Source of the DNA: Phycisphaerae bacterium
GTDB taxonomy: Bacteria; Planctomycetota; Phycisphaerae; Sedimentisphaerales; Anaerohalosphaeraceae
Direction of reading: 5' to 3'
Assembly: GCA_016782835.1 (NCBI GenBank)
Contig: JADHXS010000009.1
Span: forward strand, 1 to 34,187
DNA length: 34,187 nt
Positions 14,403 to 20,979 of the stretch are shown piece by piece. How positions within the stretch are numbered: the stretch's first letter is position 1; each line of letters begins with the position of its first letter. A program made the translations under genes and the position numbers. Below the pieces are notes generated by a model. That model was not told where the DNA came from, ran no database searches, and saw nothing but the letters and a program-made list of their open reading frames with translations.

Positions 14403-15671
14403 ATGAAATGGGTATTGTGTATATTTATTTGTCTGTTATCGGTTCCGCTGTTTGCTTCCGTACAGGTACGCATCTGTGATCCTAACACATTTGAAGCCAT
14501 CAATTTGACGGAAGTCATGGTCGGCAGCCGTATATCGCTCGTTGTAAATTCTGATGCAAACGATTTCTGGAGCGGAGGACTCTTTATTGAAGGACAGGAC
14601 CGTGCCATTGGGCGATTACAAGCCAAAGACAAGGATCCTAACTCACGCGACTGGTCCGGAAGCCATTTTGGGTCTTCGGGTGAAGGAGCTTATGTGATCG
14701 GATGGAAAGACTCCATGATGTGGGGATTTGACCTGTATCCTGACAACTTCGAGAGAGAAAGCGGCAACTGGTTTGTCATTGATTATTACGCACAGGATGA
14801 AGGGTCATGCAATGTCGGCTTTTATGACCACAGCTATTCCTGGACGATTCCGGATCCGAATGTATCGCTCACTTTTCTAAACACACCCACTCGTGATTTG
14901 CATTCCGACGGTTTTGTCAATTATGCTGATTTTGTGGTTTTTTCCTCTTATTGGCAGGCTGAAAACTGTGCCGATCCCAACAACAGTTGTTATCAGGCGG
15001 ATTTTAGTCGAAACGGCTCGGTTGGCCTGGAAGATGTTGTGATGTTCGCCGATTTCTGGCTGTATGGGAATCCCGGCTGGAAGCCGGCTGAAACATCCAC
15101 CACCACCACAACAACAGCATACGTGGCAGAACCCAATATCGTATATGACGTGACTTACGCAATTGTCGATGTGAATTCACTGTCTGAAATCACGCTGGAA
15201 GTGGGCCAGAGCGTTGTGCTTTATATCGTGAAATCCAGTACCTACGAAGATACTTATGTCTTTAATACCGAAGTTAATATCTCAGATCCAAATTTAGGCT
15301 CAATCGACAATTCCTTCTTCGGTACCGCTGAAATTCTGGCAACGCCGCGAAGTGACATGTTTGACTATATTGGCCCCGGCTCTAATCAAAGCGACGGCAT
15401 TGAGTTCTTTGCTGCCAGTCTCGGCGCAATTATGCTGGACGGTGACATGGCGAGCTTTGTCTACACGGCAACAGAACCGGGGGATGTGACGCTGAATTTG
15501 ATGAACTATTCCTCAGGAGCCAAATTGGAGCCGATTATAATCCACCAGTTTGAGTCTGTCGTGGAAAAGCTCCAGCAAATCTATGAGGAAAGTCCGACAC
15601 TTCAGGAAAAAATTCCGGAGCCTGAGTGGAATGAATTTATCGAGAGCGTAGAACAATCCGAATCAAATTAA
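14403..15671 (+). CDS. Secreted protein with dockerin-like repeats between two beta-sandwich domains
   Basis: I start at ATG 14403 (track: 14385) because a signal peptide (MKWVLCIFICLLSVPLFA) begins there and GAGG lies 6 nt upstream. The 422-residue product has a beta-rich domain (about 20-160), two EF-hand-like dockerin segments (DLHSDGFVNYADF at 165 and DFSRNGSVGLEDV at 200), a Thr-rich linker, a second beta-sandwich (about 245-380, EVGQSVVLYIVK...GDVTLNLMNYSSG) and a Glu-rich tail. The sandwiches are cohesin-like in look, but this is weak. Such dockerin/sandwich proteins are frequent in Phycisphaerae. A C39-peptidase protein follows 52 nt later with no terminator between, so the two are probably co-transcribed. 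Confidence 0.8.
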   Translation: MKWVLCIFICLLSVPLFASVQVRICDPNTFEAINLTEVMVGSRISLVVNSDANDFWSGGLFIEGQDRAIGRLQAKDKDPNSRDWSGSHFGSSGEGAYVIGWKDSMMWGFDLYPDNFERESGNWFVIDYYAQDEGSCNVGFYDHSYSWTIPDPNVSLTFLNTPTRDLHSDGFVNYADFVVFSSYWQAENCADPNNSCYQADFSRNGSVGLEDVVMFADFWLYGNPGWKPAETSTTTTTTAYVAEPNIVYDVTYAIVDVNSLSEITLEVGQSVVLYIVKSSTYEDTYVFNTEVNISDPNLGSIDNSFFGTAEILATPRSDMFDYIGPGSNQSDGIEFFAASLGAIMLDGDMASFVYTATEPGDVTLNLMNYSSGAKLEPIIIHQFESVVEKLQQIYEESPTLQEKIPEPEWNEFIESVEQSESN

Positions 15672-15723
15672 ATAACACAATTGAACTGAAGATTCAGGTT
15701 TAATGATGATATAGGAGATTTTT

Positions 15724-17409
15724 ATGAAACGCATAATCATGTATTCATTACTTGTCCTGTCGCTGATCAGCAGTTTACGGGCTGACCGATTGATGGACCC
15801 GAATGAAACAGAAACATTGGTTAGGCATCTGACCAATAACCCCCGGATGGGCTGGATCCCCCAAGGCATGATTCAGGCTCGGCACATGGAGTACTACGGA
15901 TACGACAATTCCCTGAAAGAAGCAACCGAAACGATTTATCGCGACAATTCCCGGTTCCGTCTGGAAATGCACCTGGAAGACGGATTATCCATCGACAGTC
16001 CATCGAATCAAAACATAGCACGGCAATTTCAGCAGGATTTTAAATTAAACCGCAATCGCATCTTTGTCTGGGATGGTCAAAAATATGTGCAGTACTATCA
16101 ATCTGCCGATTATGCCGTGGTGGTCACCGATTCTCAAAATGTGCCAACAGATACCTGCGGGCCCATAAGCGCAGGAATCATTCCCTGGGGACACGGAGAC
16201 TTTACGTTTTGGGTCATTATGTCTCAAGATCCGACGGCTTCCGTAATAAGCCAGAGCAATCACGACACAATCCTGTTCGAATATATCAGTGATACAATTT
16301 CGCCTGAGGCTCACATTTCTTTTGTGCTGGACCCCTCAAAAGACTATGCTGTTTTGTCTTACAGTATCGAAAATGACCAGGCATTGCTGCAGCAAACATA
16401 CGAGGAGTATATTCAGGCCGGTAACCAATGGGTCCCTTCAAAAGTCCTGATTGAACGATTCGATAAACGTTCCGGAACGCCGCAGTTATTGTCTTATGAA
16501 GACTGGCAATTTGAAACCATTGATTCGGCAATGCCTTCAGATGATGTATTCTCCGTCAACTTCAAAGACGGAACGATGGTTGAGCTAAAACCTGGAGGCA
16601 ATCTCAAGACTTTTTTGTATAATGCCTCGGATAGTGTTGATATTTCGGAAATTCTTGAGGATAAAATTTCGATGCTGCAAACACAGGACCCGGATTCTGT
16701 AAATTGTGCCACTGCGGCTATTCAACATATTATGAAACGATTTTCAAAAACCATTTCACCGTCCGAATTGGCAAGTCTTGTCTCCGGAGAGACTAAAACA
16801 ACCGCCCTGTCGGACATAAAAGAAACCTTCGAAGACGCAGGTCTGACCTGTATGGCCATTGAGACCGATCTTCAAACGCTGGAAAAAATACCGGACTGTA
16901 CAAAAATTCTGCATCTGGCATTAAGCAATCACTATGTGATTCTCGATCACATCGATCAGGATTCAATATGGGTGATTGACTTGACGAACCGAAAATTTTA
17001 TGCCAAAAGAAAGATTGACGAATTTCTGCAGGAATGGAACAACGGTGCCGCATTGCTTATCTCCAACGAACCGATCACTCCCCCTCTGGACGCCAGTTTC
17101 CGCTACCTTCAGGCGGAGGAGATCTCACAGATTCATGGAGGGGACTTCGGAACATACTCATGCACAGACATGATACAGGGCAATTACCATATTCTTTGTC
17201 CTCAGCCAACCGGAGGCTTCCTTTGTTATGGAGCTTATTATATTTTCTACGAACGATATGGTTGCATCGAAGATGAAAACGGCGGTACCTGTACGGGCCA
17301 AAAAATGCCCTGCTACGATTATTATCATTGCCTAAATGACCCTTTTAGGCCAGGAAACTGCATTCTCCCAAACCCACCGATTACCCGGTATATCAGGGCC
17401 TGTCAGTAG
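15724..17409 (+). CDS. Secreted C39-type peptidase fused to its own double-glycine site and a Cys-rich tail
   Basis: The 561-residue product starts with a signal peptide (MKRIIMYSLLVLSLISSLRA). Residues ~25-300 read as a beta-rich domain with LolA-like flavour (weak call). Residues ~318-455 match the papain-like C39 bacteriocin-processing peptidase pattern: Gln321 as possible oxyanion residue, Cys328 (SVNCATAAIQ), His403 (LSNHYVIL) and Asp419 (VWVID-type turn). At 462-473 comes LQAEEISQIHGG, which fits the C39 leader rule (hydrophobic -12, Glu -8, hydrophobic -7 and -4, Gly-Gly). The 88 residues after Gly473 carry nine cysteines. I infer self-cleavage releasing a disulfide-rich peptide; no ABC transporter or modification enzyme is nearby. 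AGGAG precedes the ATG. Confidence 0.85.
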   Translation: MKRIIMYSLLVLSLISSLRADRLMDPNETETLVRHLTNNPRMGWIPQGMIQARHMEYYGYDNSLKEATETIYRDNSRFRLEMHLEDGLSIDSPSNQNIARQFQQDFKLNRNRIFVWDGQKYVQYYQSADYAVVVTDSQNVPTDTCGPISAGIIPWGHGDFTFWVIMSQDPTASVISQSNHDTILFEYISDTISPEAHISFVLDPSKDYAVLSYSIENDQALLQQTYEEYIQAGNQWVPSKVLIERFDKRSGTPQLLSYEDWQFETIDSAMPSDDVFSVNFKDGTMVELKPGGNLKTFLYNASDSVDISEILEDKISMLQTQDPDSVNCATAAIQHIMKRFSKTISPSELASLVSGETKTTALSDIKETFEDAGLTCMAIETDLQTLEKIPDCTKILHLALSNHYVILDHIDQDSIWVIDLTNRKFYAKRKIDEFLQEWNNGAALLISNEPITPPLDASFRYLQAEEISQIHGGDFGTYSCTDMIQGNYHILCPQPTGGFLCYGAYYIFYERYGCIEDENGGTCTGQKMPCYDYYHCLNDPFRPGNCILPNPPITRYIRACQ

Positions 17410-17435
17410 GCGACATTGGGAGTCCGATTATTTAC

Positions 17436-17464
17436 TTGAATCGAAAGCTTCAAGTTGTTATAAT
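17436..17464 (+). promoter_or_regulatory. Near-consensus promoter of the prepilin-like gene, predicted leaderless
   Basis: TTGAAT (17436-17441), a 17-nt spacer and TATAAT (17459-17464). The ATG of the next gene is at 17473, 8 nt after the -10, so transcription should begin within about 2 nt of the start codon. No Shine-Dalgarno is present between them. Confidence 0.7.
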
Positions 17465-17472
17465 TTCTCTTT

Positions 17473-18294
17473 ATGAGAGATAAGGGACTAACCTTAATAG
17501 AAATGCTGATTGTCGTCGCAATCATCGCGGTTTTGTCAACGATGGCAATCCCTGTTCTAAAAAAGAGTAAAGAACAGGGCAAAGATGTATTTTGCACCAA
17601 TAATCTACGACAGTTGGCTTTTGCCGTCTCAATTTACTCCCATGAAAATCCGGATTATCCGCAAGGGTTTTGTGGTGACCCGGACTGCCATCCCAGTATT
17701 CCTTACGACAAATATATAAAATTGGGCACAGATACGAATGACTGGCAAAACAGTTGGTGGTGGTTCCATTTTCTAAAAGACGTTATTGAAGATAATTTCT
17801 CGAAAGAAGGACCGCTTTGGTGTCCGTCAAGACATTTTTCTGACGCTGAACTCTCAAGAAATATCTTATGCGGGAACTATGGCATCAATTACTCTATCTG
17901 CAAAATATCAACCACTTCCCCTGTCGATCAATTTTCCGGAAAGCCGCTTCGGTCAGAACAGGTTTGTTCTCCTGCCTCCAAGCTGCTTTTGATGGATTCA
18001 GGTTATGCGCTAATCAGTTGGAAAGCGTTTGCTTTGGACAGTACTATTTATGCCTTTGAAAACCCCAGCCGACAGGATTCCTACTACTTACCGGGGGCAA
18101 CCGTAAATAAGCAACGCTTTGAGAACGGTTCGATCAATAAATTCCAGCAAGAGGATGCCATCAGCGGGCGTCACTCCGGGAAATTTAACGCGGCCTTTGC
18201 AGACGGCCATGTGGACAAAAAAAGCCCTTCTTCGGTGGAACCTGATTGGGATACTGATAGAAATATATCGGGAAGTTCATTCTGGTCCCCATAA
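17473..18294 (+). CDS. Type IV pilin-like/pseudopilin protein with an H-X9-DG motif
   Basis: The N-terminus MRDKGLTLIEMLIVVAIIAVL is a prepilin peptidase substrate: cleavage after Gly5, Glu at +5 of the mature protein, then a hydrophobic helix. The C-terminal part has GRHSGKFNAAFADGHV, matching the H-X9-DG motif of the large planctomycete/Verrucomicrobia family of prepilin-like proteins. Five or more cysteines lie in the globular domain. Such proteins are thought to be handled by type II secretion/type IV pilus-type machinery (family knowledge); no gsp genes are in the window. It has its own promoter 8 nt upstream. Its placement after two secreted-protein genes suggests a shared export or surface role (inference). 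Confidence 0.92.
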   Translation: MRDKGLTLIEMLIVVAIIAVLSTMAIPVLKKSKEQGKDVFCTNNLRQLAFAVSIYSHENPDYPQGFCGDPDCHPSIPYDKYIKLGTDTNDWQNSWWWFHFLKDVIEDNFSKEGPLWCPSRHFSDAELSRNILCGNYGINYSICKISTTSPVDQFSGKPLRSEQVCSPASKLLLMDSGYALISWKAFALDSTIYAFENPSRQDSYYLPGATVNKQRFENGSINKFQQEDAISGRHSGKFNAAFADGHVDKKSPSSVEPDWDTDRNISGSSFWSP

Positions 18295-18318
18295 GTCATT
18301 TCCCGGAACCCATGATTT

Positions 18319-19335
18319 TCAGGTGACTTCGCCTTTTCGTTTGAGGGTCTGGCGGATGATGAAGTCGATGAGAGTATTGTAATCGATGCCGGCGCGCTGG
18401 GCGGCTTCGGCGACTTCCTCGCCCCAGGCCAGATCCGGATTCGGGTTGGCTTCGAGTATTACAATTCTGCCGTCAGGTTTTAGCCGCAGGTCGATGCGTG
18501 CGTAATCCCGCAAATGCAGGACGCGAAAGGCCCGCTTGCAAATTTGGCCGGTGCGTTTGATTGTCTCCGCTTCAAGGTCGGCAAACCCGAAGTTGATACC
18601 CCATTTTTCGCGGTAGTCATCATTCCACTTGACGCGATAGGTTGCCAAATTAGGGCCTTCGTCCTTGTCGAAGTCAAAAACGCATTCACGCGCCGGACAC
18701 ACGTTGAGCCGTTTGTTGCCCAGCACGGTCACATAAAGCTCCCGGCCTTCAATATATTCTTCGGCGATGGCATCCTGATGCCAGCGGTCGTGGATAAATT
18801 CGGCTCGTTCGCGAAGGGCCTCAACATGATTGACCAGTGAGGCGTTGGAAATTCCTTCGGAACCATCGCCGAGAGCCGGTTTAACGACCAGCGGGAATTG
18901 GATGGATTTATTCACATGAATGGTTTTGCCCCACGGCAGCGACAAAAAGTTCGGAACGCGGATTTTGTGAAGTCCCAGCAGTTCTTTACACAGCCGCTTG
19001 TCTCGACAGAGCATCATCCCCATCGGCCCGGAGCCGGTGTAGGGAATTTGAAGCATATCCAGAACGCCCGCAATGTTTTTGTCCCACAACCGTTCGCCGC
19101 AGTACTGCTCGGTCAGGTTGAACACAAGGTCACGCTTGTGTTCTTTGAGTTCGGCAATCATCTCTTCGAGGTTATCAAAGATTCCAATCACTGAAACGTC
19201 ATGATGCAGATGCCGCAGGGCTTCGATGACGTGATATTCGGTGATGGCTTTTTCGGTCGGGTCATGAAATTGCGGATCGTCAGCCGGAATGGTGGAAGCA
19301 TCAACGAGAACCGTGATGTTCAGGCTTTGAGTCAT
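18319..19335 (-). CDS. ATP-grasp ligase related to D-alanine-D-alanine ligase
   Basis: The 338-residue product has the Ddl-like layout: an N-terminal Rossmann-like domain (about 1-100, DLVFNLTEQYCGE), ATP-binding central domain (FPLVVKPALGDGSEGIS, EEYIEGRELYVTVLGN) and catalytic C-terminal part with RIDLRLKPDGRIVILEANPNPDL (Mg ligands). It would join a carboxylate to an amine with ATP. Key D-Ala-D-Ala ligase sequences are not all conserved and no mur genes surround it, so the substrate is open. The ATG overlaps the stop of the upstream metallopeptidase (ATGA), indicating a coupled pair. It converges with the pilin-like gene. Confidence 0.88.
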   Translation of the reverse strand: MTQSLNITVLVDASTIPADDPQFHDPTEKAITEYHVIEALRHLHHDVSVIGIFDNLEEMIAELKEHKRDLVFNLTEQYCGERLWDKNIAGVLDMLQIPYTGSGPMGMMLCRDKRLCKELLGLHKIRVPNFLSLPWGKTIHVNKSIQFPLVVKPALGDGSEGISNASLVNHVEALRERAEFIHDRWHQDAIAEEYIEGRELYVTVLGNKRLNVCPARECVFDFDKDEGPNLATYRVKWNDDYREKWGINFGFADLEAETIKRTGQICKRAFRVLHLRDYARIDLRLKPDGRIVILEANPNPDLAWGEEVAEAAQRAGIDYNTLIDFIIRQTLKRKGEVT

Positions 19336-20357
19336 ATTTTCCCTCGTGTATCAATGCGATGGGTTCCGCTGGCGATGGCGGTTAAAAGCGTGGTAATGCC
19401 GATCAGTCCGTCCAGATTGTCTTTGGTATACAAATCCAGCGCGTCACATCGCTGAATCATCCGATGGATGAGTTGATGGATGTCAAATTTTCGGTGGCCG
19501 GTCCATCGGGCCGCGTGAGTAGTCAACAGTCGGCGGTGCTGGCGCAGCATTTTAGACGCCCTGATAGACGATTCACTGGTTGAACTTGCCGAGAAAACGA
19601 CCTTCAGGCTGTCGTCGTAATACCCCTTGAATTCGGTGCCGAGTTGATTGCGTTTTCGATTGTAGTAGGCCAGCAGGGTAGAGGTCATGCGGGCGGCCGA
19701 CCACGGCGGATTCGGCGAAGCGGTCACAACCGGCACCTGTTGGGCAATGCGGTTCATCAGATGGTTGATGTATTCCAGCTTTTGCAGGGCGGGCCATTTT
19801 TGGTATTTTTCACGCCAGTTGCTGTCAGGGTTCAGCCAAACGGCAAATGTTTCAGCAAAGTCTTCATCCGGGTGGCATTGAGCGTAATAATCGTCCAGAT
19901 GGACGACGAACCGCCGGGAATAGGGGCGGTACTGATAGATGTCCGAATAGTGTAAGGAAAAGCGGCCGAACAATTCACGCCAGCGGGTGCGGGCATAAAG
20001 CCTGTAGGCGTAGTTAATGGCATGGCCGCATTCGTGGCGCAGCAGTTTGATGCAGTCCTTTTCATGGGCGCCTTCGGCCTCGTACATCATCTTAACTTCC
20101 AGTGCCTTCAGCCGCGGATGCGCCAGGCAGAAGGGAATGCCGATGATCGGCTCCTTATCCGGACACAGCCATTCATCCGCCAAATAGCAGGGCGGCCGAA
20201 ACCCGATGCCTTTATCGGCTAATTCCTCATACAGCCGCTGGACCATCGGCTCCAGCGGCGAATCGGTGATATGCAGGTTGAGGTCTTTAACCCGAATCTC
20301 GAGCAGTTCATCATCGCTGAGGTCTTCCCAGTCCAGGATGTATTTTTTTCCGGCCAC
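19332..20357 (-). CDS. Putative zinc metallopeptidase coupled to an ATP-grasp ligase
   Basis: The 341-residue product has the zinc motif HECGH (His108-Glu109-x-x-His112) in LLRHECGHAINYAYRLY, and a likely third ligand Glu169 in DEDFAETFAVWL, as in gluzincin-like peptidases. There is no signal peptide, so it is probably cytoplasmic. The C-terminal ~130 residues are helical and basic and not recognised. The start is a GTG at 20357 with GAGG 11 nt upstream. It overlaps the ATP-grasp gene by 4 nt. I recall this pairing as recurrent in bacteria, but its pathway is unknown to me. Confidence 0.82.
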   Translation of the reverse strand: MAGKKYILDWEDLSDDELLEIRVKDLNLHITDSPLEPMVQRLYEELADKGIGFRPPCYLADEWLCPDKEPIIGIPFCLAHPRLKALEVKMMYEAEGAHEKDCIKLLRHECGHAINYAYRLYARTRWRELFGRFSLHYSDIYQYRPYSRRFVVHLDDYYAQCHPDEDFAETFAVWLNPDSNWREKYQKWPALQKLEYINHLMNRIAQQVPVVTASPNPPWSAARMTSTLLAYYNRKRNQLGTEFKGYYDDSLKVVFSASSTSESSIRASKMLRQHRRLLTTHAARWTGHRKFDIHQLIHRMIQRCDALDLYTKDNLDGLIGITTLLTAIASGTHRIDTRGKI

Positions 20358-20415
20358 ACACTTAATATCCTCAAAACATGCTTAAAAATCAAGAAAAAAC
20401 CTCGAAAAGTATTTC

Positions 20416-20444
20416 TTGACGATCTTGCGGGCGGCGGATATATT
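20416..20444 (+). promoter_or_regulatory. Near-consensus promoter of the ileS-upstream leader
   Basis: TTGACG (20416-20421), a 17-nt spacer and TATATT (20439-20444). The predicted start is near 20451, just before a 39-codon ORF and about 190 nt before a strong terminator. Confidence 0.7.
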
Positions 20445-20456
20445 CCGTTACATAGT

Positions 20457-20576
20457 ATGAGAGAATTTCAAACTTCCAATTTGTTCAAAGCATCCGTCGG
20501 CATCGCCGCCGCGAAGAATCCCTGTAACATCATCGGCATGATTAACGTCATTACAGGAGACGATAGGCTGCCCTGA
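20457..20576 (+). CDS. Ile-rich 39-residue leader-peptide candidate
   Basis: ATG at 20457 opens 39 codons, with four Ile codons within eight (NIIGMINVI, residues 24-32), and stops at TGA 20574-20576. The stop lies inside the arm that pairs with the terminator region. There is no Shine-Dalgarno, and only about 6 nt separate the predicted transcription start from the ATG. Isoleucine codons upstream of isoleucyl-tRNA synthetase would suit ribosome-mediated attenuation. It could also be a chance ORF inside an RNA. Confidence 0.4.
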   Translation: MREFQTSNLFKASVGIAAAKNPCNIIGMINVITGDDRLP

Positions 20577-20602
20577 GAGAAGTGGAAAAAATCAATTTTC
20601 TT

Positions 20603-20642
20603 AAGGCCTTCCAGGGCAGTCAGTTCTGGAAGGCCTTTTTTT
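20603..20642 (+). terminator. Strong intrinsic terminator upstream of ileS
   Basis: AAGGCCTTCCAG (20603-20614) and CTGGAAGGCCTT (20626-20637) form a perfect 12-bp stem with an 11-nt loop, followed by five further T residues. It ends the leader transcript from the promoter at 20416-20444. Confidence 0.9.
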
Positions 20643-20664
20643 AATGGATAATGGATGTGCTGCA

Positions 20665-20762
20665 GAAAAGGTAATCCCGAAGGGATGACAGTATAGTAGC
20701 CGGGGGTGTAAACCCCCGGAAAATAAGGACGCCCCGCCTCCCGCGAGCCCCGAAGGGGCGAC
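20665..20762 (+). repeat. REP-like element, family 1, copy 3
   Basis: It is almost identical to 155-246 over the first ~60 nt (GTAATCCCGAAGGGATG, then TAGTAGCCGGGGGTGTAAAC), then has a different spacer and the same GCCCCgaaGGGGC end. It lies between the leader terminator and the GNAT relic, and so separates the leader from ileS. Confidence 0.85.
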
Positions 20763-20767
20763 AGAAA

Positions 20768-20968
20768 GTGAAAAATATTGTGAAAGGCAGAAAAGTGGCA
20801 GTGATTGAACCGAAAACAGTGATACTGAGAAACGGCCGGCCAGCCTGCATTCGAACGCGAACACTTGACGATGCTGAAAAAGTGCTGACATGTATCGATT
20901 TGTTAAAGAGGCTCAGGCTTGACAGGAAGGCCCGCGGCAAATACTATAAACCTTTTGTAATTCAATAA
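20768..20968 (+). pseudogene. Possible N-terminal relic of a GNAT acetyltransferase
   Basis: A GTG-started frame of 66 codons contains KTVILRNGRPACIRTRTLDDAEKVL, which looks like the opening strand and helix of GNAT N-acetyltransferases (LRDGR...IR...DAE). The family is normally 150-180 residues; here the similarity ends after ~45 residues and a basic tail (KARGKYYKP) follows. There is no good ribosome site. It ends 11 nt before ileS and may still be translated as a small basic peptide. Confidence 0.4.
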
Positions 20969-20979
20969 AAGGACACAAA

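Larger units (their letters stand above)
20451..20642 (+). ncRNA. Candidate structured leader RNA or attenuator upstream of ileS
   Basis: Between the promoter and the terminator, about 190 nt contain CCTGTAA (20521-20527) complementary to TTACAGG (20551-20557), an inner ATGA/TCAT helix, and GGCTGCCCTG (20566-20575) complementary, with one G-U pair, to CAGGGCAGTC (20612-20621) in the terminator arm and loop. The last pairing would compete with part of the terminator or form a pseudoknot with its loop. I match it to no riboswitch or T-box. Role as an ileS attenuator is an inference. Confidence 0.4.

Noticed and set aside
20451-20642. T-box riboswitch for ileS
   Set aside because: The conserved T-box sequence (AGGGTGGNACCGCG) is absent, and the layout is too short.
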